Origin: Lachnospiraceae bacterium
Lineage (GTDB): Bacteria; Bacillota; Clostridia; Lachnospirales; Lachnospiraceae
Direction: 5' to 3'
Assembly: GCA_900767585.1 (NCBI GenBank)
Contig: CAAFZP010000011.1
Span: forward strand, 1 to 26,261
DNA length: 26,261 nucleotides
Part shown: piece by piece, positions 13,850 through 21,764 of the stretch
Layout: each line of letters starts with the position of its first letter
How positions within the stretch are numbered: position 1 is the stretch's first letter
Program-made: the position numbers and the translations under genes
The notes under the pieces: model-generated
The model's database searches: none
Told to the model about the DNA's origin: nothing
What the model saw: the letters and a program-made list of their open reading frames with translations, nothing else

Positions 13850-14059
13850 CTAACCAACAATATAAGTTAAACCGATCTGTAACAGGTAATCCACACCTGC
13901 AATCAGGAATCCGAGAATCACGGAAATCACAATTACAGCCGCAGACTGTCTCACAAGCTTATCCTTTGCAGGCCAGGTAATCTTGGCGAACTCAGCTTTC
14001 AGCTCCTGAAACCAGCTTCTCTTCAAGGAAGGTGAAGAAGTCTCTTCTTTTTTTGACAT
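13850..14059 (-). CDS. secE: Preprotein translocase subunit SecE
   Basis: 69 aa, the short single-membrane-helix form of Gram-positives. It contains the conserved amphipathic helix and hinge ELKAEFAKITWPAKDKLV and one C-terminal membrane segment (AAVIVISVILGFLIAGVDYLL). SecE holds together the SecYEG channel. GGAGGAG precedes the start. Confidence 0.96.
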   Translation of the reverse strand: MSKKEETSSPSLKRSWFQELKAEFAKITWPAKDKLVRQSAAVIVISVILGFLIAGVDYLLQIGLTYIVG

Positions 14060-14074
14060 AGACTACTCCTCCGA

Positions 14075-14224
14075 TTACTTTGTTTCCTTGTGCATCGTGT
14101 GCTTCTTACAGAATCTACAATATTTCTTTGTTTCCATTCTGTCCGGATGCGTTTTCTTATCCTTTGTCATATTGTAATTACGCTGTTTACAATCCTGACA
14201 TGCCAATGTAATTTTTACACGCAC
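14075..14224 (-). CDS. rpmG: 50S ribosomal protein L33, zinc-ribbon form
   Basis: A 49-aa frame initiated by GTG at 14224 after GGAGGTGGATA. It reads MRVKITLACQDCKQRNY...KKYCRFCKKHTMHKETK. The CxxC pairs (CQDC, CRFC) make it the zinc-binding C+ type. It is the first gene of the operon, 15 bp before secE, which is the standard order rpmG-secE-nusG. Confidence 0.95.
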   Translation of the reverse strand: MRVKITLACQDCKQRNYNMTKDKKTHPDRMETKKYCRFCKKHTMHKETK

Positions 14225-14319
14225 AACTATCCACCTCCATATTTATTTTTTTCACAGATGACAAATTCAATCCTTCTTTTTTTGCACAAAAAAAAAGGAC
14301 CTCTTCCATCGCAAGCTAT

Positions 14320-14348
14320 AGAATAACAAAACCTGCCACTAAAGTCAA
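14320..14348 (-). promoter_or_regulatory. Promoter of the rpmG-rplA operon
   Basis: On the minus strand TTGACT (14348-14343), 17 bases, TATTCT (14325-14320). The leader before rpmG contains a long run of nine T (complement of 14287-14296) after GGACC, preceded by GGAAGAGGTCC. It may weakly terminate or attenuate. Confidence 0.75.
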
Positions 14349-14356
14349 GGAAAAAG

Positions 14357-14385
14357 TTGAATTTTTACACGTTTTATACTATATT
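14357..14385 (+). promoter_or_regulatory. Promoter of the FliD-like gene
   Basis: TTGAAT (14357-14362), 17 bases, TATATT (14380-14385). Its -35 box is only eight bases from that of the divergent ribosomal operon. No sigma-28 (flagellar) type promoter is evident. Confidence 0.55.
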
Positions 14386-14428
14386 TATTGTATATAAATA
14401 TGTATTATGCTGGAAAGGAGGCTTTTTT

Positions 14429-15688
14429 ATGAATATTGCAAATGTTTACAACCATTTTAGTCATGAGCTCGTACCAAAACGTCGTACAAGAACGCATAAA
14501 GCCTCCGAACTAAAGGAAGTCTATAACAGCATTTCCCGGTATAACCAGTCGTCACCGCTCTATCTGGTTTCTCTTTCCGAATCCAGGCAGGAGCACATGA
14601 TTGACATCAAAGAACAAGCGCTTACATTGCGGGATATCTCCGATCAGCTTGCCAATCCGGACAGTGAACTTTATATGAAAAAACAGGTGATCAGTGAGGA
14701 CCCGGATGCAATCAGCGGTTCTTTCCGTCCGCATGCTTCCGGAGCACTTCCGGACCAGCTGTCACTGCAGGTTGAGCAGCTTGCAAATGAGCAGGTAAAT
14801 ATCGGAACCTACCTGGATGCGGATTCCCTCGATATCCATCCGGGCGATTATTCATTTTCTATTCAGACAGAACGTGGAAAACTGCCTTTTTCGATTTCCG
14901 TCCCGAAAGGCGGCACTAACCGAGGCGTCCAGCAGGCGCTCACAGACCAGATTAACCGGCGCCACATCGATATCCGTGCCACGGTAGTGGAAGAATCCAA
15001 CGACAGTGCAATCATGCTTTCTTCTATGCAGACAGGAATTCCGGAGAGCGGCTCACCACTTTATTTTTCGTTTGAATCGGATACATCCCCGTCTTTGATT
15101 GACACGTTTGGATTAAACCAGGTACATACGAAACCGGAGAATGCCCGTTTTTATATCAACGAGCTTGTACACTCCGCAACCTCCAATCATATATCCATCA
15201 ACCAGATGGCAGAATTTGATTTTCACAAAACGACCGATACGCCTGTAGCAATCCACTTCTCCCCGGATAAAGACTTGCTTTTGAGCCAGCTTTCAAGCTT
15301 TACCGATGCATACAATCACCTTGTAACATTATCTGACGAAAGCGAGCCTGCCAGTATTGGAAGCCGGAATCTCTATCAGGATATCTCGGGTATCGTAAGC
15401 CGGCATGAGACAGAGCTTGCCTCCATCGGCATTTTGACCGGGGAAGATCACCGACTCACACTTGATTCAGAAAAAGCCGCATCCATCTCGTATGAGAATT
15501 TAAATCAGCTGTTTGGCACCGATTCCGGTCTGAAAGCAGATATTGCAAAGGCTGTGGACCGGCTCACGCTTGATCCGCTCGCCTATGTGGATCGGCTGAT
15601 CGTAACATATCCAAATGCAAAAGAAAAACAGACCGCCACCTACACGCAGTCTGTCTACAGCGGTCTGATGTACAATAATTACGCATAG
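14429..15688 (+). CDS. FliD-like (flagellar hook-associated protein 2-like) protein, 419 aa
   Basis: I chose the ATG at 14429 because GGAAAGGAGGC lies directly upstream; the earlier in-frame start would place the promoter inside the gene. FliD caps the filament and assists flagellin assembly. The central region (LSLQVEQLANEQVNIGTYL...HPGDYSFSIQTERGKL, LTDQINRRHIDIRATVVEES) matches FliD-type beta domains, including the TERGKL and IRATVVE pattern. The N-terminal ~90 residues are unusual: a basic KRRTRTHKASELKEVY segment instead of the classic FliD start. The short C-terminus lacks a long coiled coil (ends SVYSGLMYNNYA). The gene is alone beside ribosomal genes, not in a flagellar cluster. It may be a divergent or specialised cap or adhesin relative. 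Confidence 0.75.
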   Translation: MNIANVYNHFSHELVPKRRTRTHKASELKEVYNSISRYNQSSPLYLVSLSESRQEHMIDIKEQALTLRDISDQLANPDSELYMKKQVISEDPDAISGSFRPHASGALPDQLSLQVEQLANEQVNIGTYLDADSLDIHPGDYSFSIQTERGKLPFSISVPKGGTNRGVQQALTDQINRRHIDIRATVVEESNDSAIMLSSMQTGIPESGSPLYFSFESDTSPSLIDTFGLNQVHTKPENARFYINELVHSATSNHISINQMAEFDFHKTTDTPVAIHFSPDKDLLLSQLSSFTDAYNHLVTLSDESEPASIGSRNLYQDISGIVSRHETELASIGILTGEDHRLTLDSEKAASISYENLNQLFGTDSGLKADIAKAVDRLTLDPLAYVDRLIVTYPNAKEKQTATYTQSVYSGLMYNNYA

Positions 15689-15707
15689 CAGCTTCACCCT
15701 GTCAGGA

Positions 15708-16646
15708 TCACAACATGCAGATTCCTGCCAGAATAAGCAGATGCACCGGATAAAATAAATAAAATACCCATTTTAGTTTCCATCCGCGTGTTCCATTATA
15801 TACATGTGCAATCCCCGCATCTGCAAATGCCAAAAGTTCTGTCAGATCAGCCACAGAAAGAATCACACAGGGAACTGCCATCCGCAGTTCCTTTTTTTGA
15901 TTGCGCAGAAAATACGACGTGCAGATGGCGATCACACCGAGTGCACCATAGTCCGTATGCAGCGCATTCGCAATTCCTGCTCCAAGCGCGATCATGCCAA
16001 AATCCAGTATATTCTTCAATATCCCGTCCATATCGACCACACGCATGCCTTCTAATCCTAGGAGGACAAGCATCCCGATTGCCAATGTAAAAAATATATT
16101 CTGATACGATAATTCTATGATTTTCCCATGTCTGATATCCAGATTTGCCCGGTTAAATGCCAGATCAAATGGGATTTCAGATATAAGCGCAAACAAAAGC
16201 AGTCTCCCTGCATATCGGAAGCGGTTATGCGTATGTTGAAACCCTTCGAGCAATAAAAAGATAAAAATCGGAAATGCAAGTCGTCCAATGCTACGAAGCA
16301 CATAATAAAATACAACCATGCCTGTCATGCGCGCATGCCCCAGCGCATCAAAATTGTCCGGATTGCGCCCGACTGCCTGAAGCACGACTGTCGCTCCAAT
16401 ATGATCGATCAGCATCGTGATCATCGCAATAATCTTGAGCGTACTTCCGGATATACCATGTGCAGATGCTCCGGATCCCTCCGCGGGTGATTCCGTTTCA
16501 TTTTGCATTGCTTCTTTTTGTATTGTTTCTATCAGAATTTCTTCCTTTTGTATCGCTTCTTTTCTTCCCATAGCCCCATTGTTTCTTCCGTATATCAGTC
16601 TGTCATATTCGGTCATGCACTGCAAGGATATTTCCCGGCCATCCAT
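15708..16646 (-). CDS. TraX-family integral membrane protein (312 aa)
   Basis: After a polar N-terminus of ~65 residues the protein has about eight hydrophobic segments and the TraX pattern (TLKIIAMITMLIDHIGA, LRSIGRLAFPIFIFLLLEGF, SEIPFDLAF, YPVHLLILAG). TraX of plasmid F acetylates pilin. Chromosomal Firmicutes homologues are of unknown substrate but probably act as membrane acyltransferases. The N-terminal extension has an imperfect KEAIQKEEILIETIQKEAMQ repeat that other TraX proteins lack as far as I recall. The start has no clear ribosome site and lies 14 bp after the HAD gene, so translation is probably coupled, or begins at a later Met (MGRKEA). Confidence 0.85.
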   Translation of the reverse strand: MDGREISLQCMTEYDRLIYGRNNGAMGRKEAIQKEEILIETIQKEAMQNETESPAEGSGASAHGISGSTLKIIAMITMLIDHIGATVVLQAVGRNPDNFDALGHARMTGMVVFYYVLRSIGRLAFPIFIFLLLEGFQHTHNRFRYAGRLLLFALISEIPFDLAFNRANLDIRHGKIIELSYQNIFFTLAIGMLVLLGLEGMRVVDMDGILKNILDFGMIALGAGIANALHTDYGALGVIAICTSYFLRNQKKELRMAVPCVILSVADLTELLAFADAGIAHVYNGTRGWKLKWVFYLFYPVHLLILAGICML

Positions 16647-16660
16647 ATTCCGGCATAGTT

Positions 16661-17302
16661 CTACATAGCGGCAAACACGCCTGCTGCCACTTCCGGAAGC
16701 TCACTGAACTTCTCGATCTCCGCAACCTTCGTATTGATTGTTCCAAACCCATATTTTGCATGAACAAATGTTGCGCCCGCTTCCATCGTCGAGTCATAAT
16801 CTCCCTGGATATCTCCGACATAAATTGCCTGGTCTAACGCATTTCGATCCATAACCAGACGGATATTATCCCCTTTGCTCTTTTCATTGTTGCCATAGCA
16901 TTCAATATCTTCAAAATAGCGTTCAAAGCTGTAATAATCTAGAAATGCTTCGATATACCCGCTCTGACAGTTACTCACTATATATAAATGGTAGTTTTCC
17001 TTGAGCTTCTTTAATGTCTCTTCAAGCTCCGGATAGAGCTTCCCACCGTTTCGGCGCAGATACTCGTTCTCCCAGTCTCCGCATTTGCCGACAAGCGCCT
17101 TTCGTCCTTCCGGTGTAAGATCCGGAAAAAAGATATCTCCGATCACATCCATCGTCTTTCCCATGACACTTTTGATATCCTGCTCTGTGATTACCATATC
17201 GTTCCTGTATTCTTTCTGAATCACCTGCGTCCATGATTTAGCGACTCCATCCGCAGAATCCCACAATGTGCCATCCATGTCAAATATAATACCCTGTTTC
17301 AT
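16661..17302 (-). CDS. HAD-superfamily hydrolase, phosphoglycolate-phosphatase-like (213 aa)
   Basis: Motif I FDMDGTLWDS (residues 7-16) supplies the nucleophile Asp and acid/base Asp. A helical cap domain follows (about 17-90). Motif II is in LYIVSNCQSG. Motifs III/IV appear as Lys in NEKSKGDN and VGDIQGDYDSTMEAG. This is the Gph/PGMB-like subgroup that removes phosphate from small metabolites. Substrate cannot be fixed. It sits between the MATE exporter and TraX genes on the same strand. Confidence 0.9.
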   Translation of the reverse strand: MKQGIIFDMDGTLWDSADGVAKSWTQVIQKEYRNDMVITEQDIKSVMGKTMDVIGDIFFPDLTPEGRKALVGKCGDWENEYLRRNGGKLYPELEETLKKLKENYHLYIVSNCQSGYIEAFLDYYSFERYFEDIECYGNNEKSKGDNIRLVMDRNALDQAIYVGDIQGDYDSTMEAGATFVHAKYGFGTINTKVAEIEKFSELPEVAAGVFAAM

Positions 17303-17334
17303 CGTAAGTCTCCTTTATAGAAATTTAAATCTTA

Positions 17335-18711
17335 TTATCGCCTTCTGCCGATTTTCCGACGCACAATTACAAAACAGATCACATGCGCGCATGTTGTGAT
17401 AATCCAGCTCACCGGATACGTCATGTACAGAGATTTCGGTGTATGGAATGGTTCATACAGGCGGAAAAATGTAAATATCCACAACAACCGGAGTCCGCAC
17501 GCACCAACAAGCGATACAACTGTCGGCAACACCGAATATCCAAGTCCCCGCAGGGAGCCGACCATGACATCCATCATACCACACAGCGCATAAACTGTAC
17601 ATATAATCTTCAAACGATTCATACCCGCCGCTTTCACAGCCGCGCTCTTCGTATAAAATCCAAGCAGGTCATGCCCGAAAAGCACCGCCAGATTACCAAG
17701 CACCAGCCCGGTCACAATGACACATGCCTGTGCGGTAAATAAAATCTTATTTACGCGCTCATATTTACCTGCGCCGACATTCTGGCTCGTGAAGCTGATC
17801 GTACCCTGATAAAAAGAATTCATGGACACATACACAAAGCCTTCGATATTACTTGCCGCAGAATTCCCGGCAACAACCGTAGATCCAAAGGAATTCACCG
17901 ACGACTGGATGATGACATTTGATATAGCAAAAATCACGCCCTGCAGGCTTGCCGGGAAACCGATCCGCAATATCTCCGCGAATCTCCCCGGATGAATCTT
18001 CAAATTCGATAATGTCAACCGGATGCATCCTTTCTCACGCATCATGCAACGGAGTACAAGGCCGGCAGAGATCGTCTCGGAGATAACCGTCGCCAGTGCC
18101 ACGCCCGCGACGCTCATCCGGAACACGATCACAAAAAGCAGATTGAGTCCGATATTGATCACGCCTGCTGCCGACAGATAATAGAGTGGCCGTTTCGTAT
18201 CTCCGACCGCACGCAGGATCGCACTGCCGAAGTTGTAGATCATCATGGATGTCATTCCAACAAAATAGATACGCAAATAGGTCGTCGCAAGCGGCAGCAC
18301 GTCTTCCGGAGTCTGCATCCAGATCAGGATCTGTCTGGCTCCGAGACATCCGACCACCGTCAGAATAAAGCCGCTGAAGATACTAAGCAGCATCGCTGTA
18401 TGTACCGTATCACGCACATCTTCCTCCGCCTTTGCACCATAGAACCGCGCCACCAGTACATTTGCACCAATGGACAGTCCAAGGAAAAAGTTCGTCAGCA
18501 GATTGATAAGCGCGGTGTTACTTCCAACCGCCGCAAGTGCGGTGTCTCCGGCAAAGCTTCCGACGACGATGATATCTGCCGCATTGAACAAAAGCTGTAA
18601 TACACTCGAACACATCAACGGCAATGTAAATGCCAGCAGCTTCGGCAGGATAGCACCGTTGCACATATCAATCTCATATTTTTTCTTGTTTTTTGTTGTC
18701 TCTCCGGACAC
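17335..18711 (-). CDS. MATE-family efflux transporter (458 aa)
   Basis: Twelve predicted membrane segments in two similar halves. The N-terminal half begins ILPKLLAFTLPLMCSSVLQLLFNAADIIVVG, with GSNTALINLLTNFFLGLSIGANVLVARFYGA, typical of MATE proteins that export drugs or metabolites using Na+ or H+. Initiation is at GTG (18711) after GGAGGCGAAAC; there is no nearer ATG. Length is normal. Confidence 0.93.
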   Translation of the reverse strand: MSGETTKNKKKYEIDMCNGAILPKLLAFTLPLMCSSVLQLLFNAADIIVVGSFAGDTALAAVGSNTALINLLTNFFLGLSIGANVLVARFYGAKAEEDVRDTVHTAMLLSIFSGFILTVVGCLGARQILIWMQTPEDVLPLATTYLRIYFVGMTSMMIYNFGSAILRAVGDTKRPLYYLSAAGVINIGLNLLFVIVFRMSVAGVALATVISETISAGLVLRCMMREKGCIRLTLSNLKIHPGRFAEILRIGFPASLQGVIFAISNVIIQSSVNSFGSTVVAGNSAASNIEGFVYVSMNSFYQGTISFTSQNVGAGKYERVNKILFTAQACVIVTGLVLGNLAVLFGHDLLGFYTKSAAVKAAGMNRLKIICTVYALCGMMDVMVGSLRGLGYSVLPTVVSLVGACGLRLLWIFTFFRLYEPFHTPKSLYMTYPVSWIITTCAHVICFVIVRRKIGRRR

Positions 18712-18809
18712 GATGTTTCGCCTCCATTATATCTAGTAATTCTATTTTTCTTTTCTGATTCCGTATTCTCTGATAGTCATATATTATGAACATTTTGTTT
18801 CTCATGCTG

Positions 18810-19400
18810 TCATGATTGCAAATTCCCGTTCTCGACATTCGGCTTGATAAAATTCTCGTATGCATAATCCCACAACGTCTTCGAGCCTTCCGGCGTGATC
18901 TCGTTTCGTTTCATTACCTGCTCTGCGCGCACGCCACGGTCTTTCCAGTCAAAACCACCCGTACTCGCGGTGAGCATCATCGGCTGCAGGTTGTCCATCG
19001 TGCGTGCGAACTTCGCCTCCGGTGTCTCCTTCGCCTCGAACTCCAGCCAGATATCATACAATTTCTTTGCCTGATCCTCCGGAAGCAGGTTGTAGATGCG
19101 GTCTGCCGCTTTCTTCTCCCGTGCTTCCTGTGTCTTCTTGCCTTCCTCGTCGTAGGCATACGTATCGCCCGCATCAATCTCCACCAGATCGTGGATCAAA
19201 AGCATCGTGACCGTCCGCAGCACGTCGATCTTCTCATTTGCATATTCCGAAAGCAGGATCGTCATGATTGCCATATGCCACGCGTGTTCTGCATCATTTT
19301 CGCGCCTTTTTCCATCCGTTAATTTTGTCATCCGGGTAATGAATTTCTCCTTGTCAATCTCCCGGATAAAATCCATCTGTTTGTCTAATCGTTCGTTCAT
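18810..19400 (-). CDS. HD-domain phosphohydrolase, YfbR/5'-deoxynucleotidase-like (196 aa)
   Basis: I chose the ATG at 19400 after GGAGTG; the longer frame to 19511 crosses a terminator hairpin. HD metal-binding motifs are present: H39 (NDAEHAWHMA), H70-D71 (LLIHDLVEIDAGDT), and a distal Asp in FARTMDNLQP. The subgroup (HD_3) includes 5'-nucleotidases that act on deoxynucleoside monophosphates, suggesting nucleotide-pool clean-up. It has its own unit, 98 bp upstream of the MATE gene. Confidence 0.9.
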   Translation of the reverse strand: MNERLDKQMDFIREIDKEKFITRMTKLTDGKRRENDAEHAWHMAIMTILLSEYANEKIDVLRTVTMLLIHDLVEIDAGDTYAYDEEGKKTQEAREKKAADRIYNLLPEDQAKKLYDIWLEFEAKETPEAKFARTMDNLQPMMLTASTGGFDWKDRGVRAEQVMKRNEITPEGSKTLWDYAYENFIKPNVENGNLQS

Positions 19401-19427
19401 TTTATTCACTCCGTTTTTATATAAATG

Positions 19428-19464
19428 AAAAACATGGCTGGACTTTCGCTCCCTCCATGTTTTT
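19428..19464 (-). terminator. Terminator after the 103-aa membrane protein gene
   Basis: AAAAACATGG (19428-19437) pairs perfectly with CCATGTTTTT (19455-19464) around a 17-base loop. It lies just after the stop at 19474 and upstream of the HD gene. Confidence 0.8.
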
Positions 19465-19473
19465 ATTTTCGCA

Positions 19474-19785
19474 TTATGGTTCCCCGGTTCTTCCGCTTGT
19501 GAACAGCACAACTGCTGCGATCAGATCAATAATCCCCTCTGCCAGATAAAACCAATGATGTCCCTGAATATTCGGGATGATATGTATCACGCTCATCAAC
19601 GCCAGATACGCGCCGGTCACATAATTCATATATGGCACGCCCTTGATGATCAGGAATGCAAGTGCACCACTGATTAGCAGTGTCACAATATTTCCAACCG
19701 AAAATCCCAATATCAGATTGACAATTCCCTTTACGATCATGTATGCCCCGATCAGAGACATCCACTTTCCGCCTGTCTGTTCCAT
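19474..19785 (-). CDS. Small four-helix membrane protein of unknown function (103 aa)
   Basis: I chose the ATG at 19785 because GAGGTG is correctly spaced to it; the GTG two codons earlier is only one base from that site. Four hydrophobic segments cover almost the whole protein: WMSLIGAYMIVKGIVNLILG, TLLISGALAFLIIKG, VTGAYLALMSVIHIIPNI, AEGIIDLIAAVVLFTSG. The style resembles DUF308-like or HdeD-like small membrane proteins, but I cannot assign it. It has its own promoter and terminator, so it is a single-gene unit. Confidence 0.8.
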   Translation of the reverse strand: MEQTGGKWMSLIGAYMIVKGIVNLILGFSVGNIVTLLISGALAFLIIKGVPYMNYVTGAYLALMSVIHIIPNIQGHHWFYLAEGIIDLIAAVVLFTSGRTGEP

Positions 19786-19826
19786 ATCCACACCTCATTT
19801 TCGCTTTGCCGCAATACTTCTCTATG

Positions 19827-19855
19827 AGTGTAACACTTTAATTGGAATAACTCAA
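19827..19855 (-). promoter_or_regulatory. Promoter of the 103-aa membrane protein gene
   Basis: On the minus strand TTGAGT (19855-19850), 17 bases, TACACT (19832-19827). Confidence 0.6.
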
Positions 19856-19907
19856 TTGTTTTCTGCTAAATCCGCATGCCTGCTACCTGCGCACCCCACA
19901 GACATAT

Positions 19908-20945
19908 CTATGTATGCACAAACGTCAGGATAAACTGCGTATAACTTCCAACCTCACTTCGTACTGAGATTTTGCCGCCCATGCCCTCGACGATGGATTT
20001 CGTCAGGGAAAGACCGATTCCGACACTGTTCGGATTGACCTCTTTGTTGATACGATAGAAGCGCTTGAATATATTTTTTAGCTCAGACTCTGCGATGCCG
20101 CATCCCTCATCCTTCACATAAATGCGCGTGTACATCGGATTGTCTTCGGTCCGGATATGGATCGTTGTCTGCTCGCCGGAATAGTCCGATGCATTTTTCA
20201 GAAGGTTAATAATTGCTTCGGTCAGCCAGTCTCCGTCACAGACGAGCATCTGTTTCTCATCGATCTGCACGTCGATGTGCTGTCCGCGTTTCTCCGTCAG
20301 ATACGCGACACTCTCCTTCGCCTGTGCCACAACCGCATACAGGCTGCACGGTTGCTTCTCAAACTGGATTGCCCCTGCCTCGATACGTGCAAGCTTCAAC
20401 ATGGATAGCACCATCCACTCCATACGACTGACCTGATTCTTCGATTCTAAGAGCATCTGCTTCTGTTTGCCTGCATCCGGCACACGCCCATCATACAGAA
20501 GATCCAAAAATACCGTGAGCGATGCAAGCGGGGTCTTCAACTGATGGGAGATATCCGACATGATATCCCGCAGAAATATCTTCTCCTGCTGCTCCTTGCG
20601 GTTGCTCTCCTTCAATGCCTGTACCAGCTTATACAGATTCGTATATAACTCTCCAAGCTCGCCCTGTTTATATGGTTCTGCCGGAACCTGTTCCGGCGCT
20701 TCGAGAATCTGATTCATGATATCGACGATCGCACGAAGCTCCCGGCTCATAGCTCCGATTGAACGACGCCCTGCTATGTAGGCACCTGCAAGCAGTAAAC
20801 ATCCAAGCAACAGCGTTACCCATAACTGCCAGCCACGCAGCCACAGAACAAACATAGCAAAAACGGCGTATATGCTGTATGCAATACCGCCGTATATGAA
20901 AAAGTGCTTATGAAATTGTTGTAATTCGTAACTTTTTGCCTGCAT
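19908..20945 (-). CDS. Sensor histidine kinase, intramembrane-sensing (BceS-like) layout, 345 aa
   Basis: Two membrane helices (about 15-36 and 40-58) are separated by only a few residues (RGWQ), leaving no extracellular sensor domain. Kinases of this form take their signal from a partner membrane protein, usually an ABC transporter. The kinase core is complete: H-box with His134 (DISHQLKTPLAS), N-box NLLKNASDYS, G1 DEGCGI, F-box IFKRFYRIN, G2 GIGLSLTKSIVEGMGG. It follows the response regulator gene by about 80 bp. The partner is probably the regulator at 21027-21716 and the possible sensor partner the MacB/FtsX-type permease upstream. Confidence 0.93.
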   Translation of the reverse strand: MQAKSYELQQFHKHFFIYGGIAYSIYAVFAMFVLWLRGWQLWVTLLLGCLLLAGAYIAGRRSIGAMSRELRAIVDIMNQILEAPEQVPAEPYKQGELGELYTNLYKLVQALKESNRKEQQEKIFLRDIMSDISHQLKTPLASLTVFLDLLYDGRVPDAGKQKQMLLESKNQVSRMEWMVLSMLKLARIEAGAIQFEKQPCSLYAVVAQAKESVAYLTEKRGQHIDVQIDEKQMLVCDGDWLTEAIINLLKNASDYSGEQTTIHIRTEDNPMYTRIYVKDEGCGIAESELKNIFKRFYRINKEVNPNSVGIGLSLTKSIVEGMGGKISVRSEVGSYTQFILTFVHT

Positions 20946-21026
20946 CCTAACTATACTCTACCGCCAATGTATTTTCGATTCCGTGTTTCACCCGGCTTTT
21001 CTTCATGTTTCATTTTTCAGACATTG

Positions 21027-21716
21027 TCATTTCCGAAACCGGTACCCCATTCCACGCACCGTCTCGATATAGGCTCCATCTTCTCCAAGCTTCTGCCGAA
21101 GTCTTTTGATATAGACTGAAAGCGTGTTGTCCTCGAAGAATTCTCCGTCAACATCATAGAGCTGTTCCATGATTGCGCTACGGCTGATCACCTGTCCGCG
21201 GTGCTGCAATAAAAACAGCAGTAACCGCAGCTCACTCGTCGTACAATCAAGCTTCTCACCATGCTGTGTGAGAGTAAATGCACTGCCATCGAAAGTAGTG
21301 TTTCCAAATGTCATAACGAGATTTTTATCGCTCTTGTCTGTCTTCTGTGCCTGCGCATACCGCCGGATATTCACTGCCACCCGTGCCAGCAGCTCCTTCA
21401 CCCGGTACGGTTTCGTCACATAATCATCCGCGCCAAGTTCCAGTCCCTGGACGATATTTGCTTCCTCCGCGACCGCTGTAAGAAATATGATCGGGACATC
21501 GCATTTCCGCTCCCGAAGTTCCTTGCAAAATTCAAACCCGGTTCCGTCTGGCAGCATCACATCCAATAGTACAAGCGCAACACTATCATCAAATTTCTCG
21601 CGCGCCTGTGCGAGATTCCCCGCGGTAGCCACCTCATAGCCTTCCGAAGCAAGCGCATATTCTGTTCCCATTGCGAGGGCGAAGTCGTCCTCCACCATCA
21701 ATATCCTGTGTGCCAT
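21027..21716 (-). CDS. OmpR/PhoB-family response regulator (229 aa)
   Basis: Receiver domain with the acidic pair (VEDD, 8-11), phospho-acceptor Asp52 (LLDVMLPDG), Thr in FLTAV and Lys in VTKPY. A winged-helix DNA-binding domain follows (about 130-229; SELRLLLFLLQHRGQVISR, then DNTLSVYIKRLRQKL and TVRGMGYRF). I place the start at the second Met (21716, MAHRIL), since AGGAA is about ten bases away, whereas it is only two bases from the first ATG. A TTGACA at 21763-21758 with a weak GATATT 18 bases on may give the pair its own promoter. Confidence 0.95.
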   Translation of the reverse strand: MAHRILMVEDDFALAMGTEYALASEGYEVATAGNLAQAREKFDDSVALVLLDVMLPDGTGFEFCKELRERKCDVPIIFLTAVAEEANIVQGLELGADDYVTKPYRVKELLARVAVNIRRYAQAQKTDKSDKNLVMTFGNTTFDGSAFTLTQHGEKLDCTTSELRLLLFLLQHRGQVISRSAIMEQLYDVDGEFFEDNTLSVYIKRLRQKLGEDGAYIETVRGMGYRFRK

Positions 21717-21764
21717 ATGACGCATTTCCTCTTAATATCCTGTGTATAAATGAAATCTGTCAAA

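Noticed and set aside
12057..14224. Shadow frames opposite the ribosomal genes (for example 13355-13738 and 13612-13980 plus)
   Set aside because: They lie fully antisense to recognised conserved genes and lack ribosome sites.
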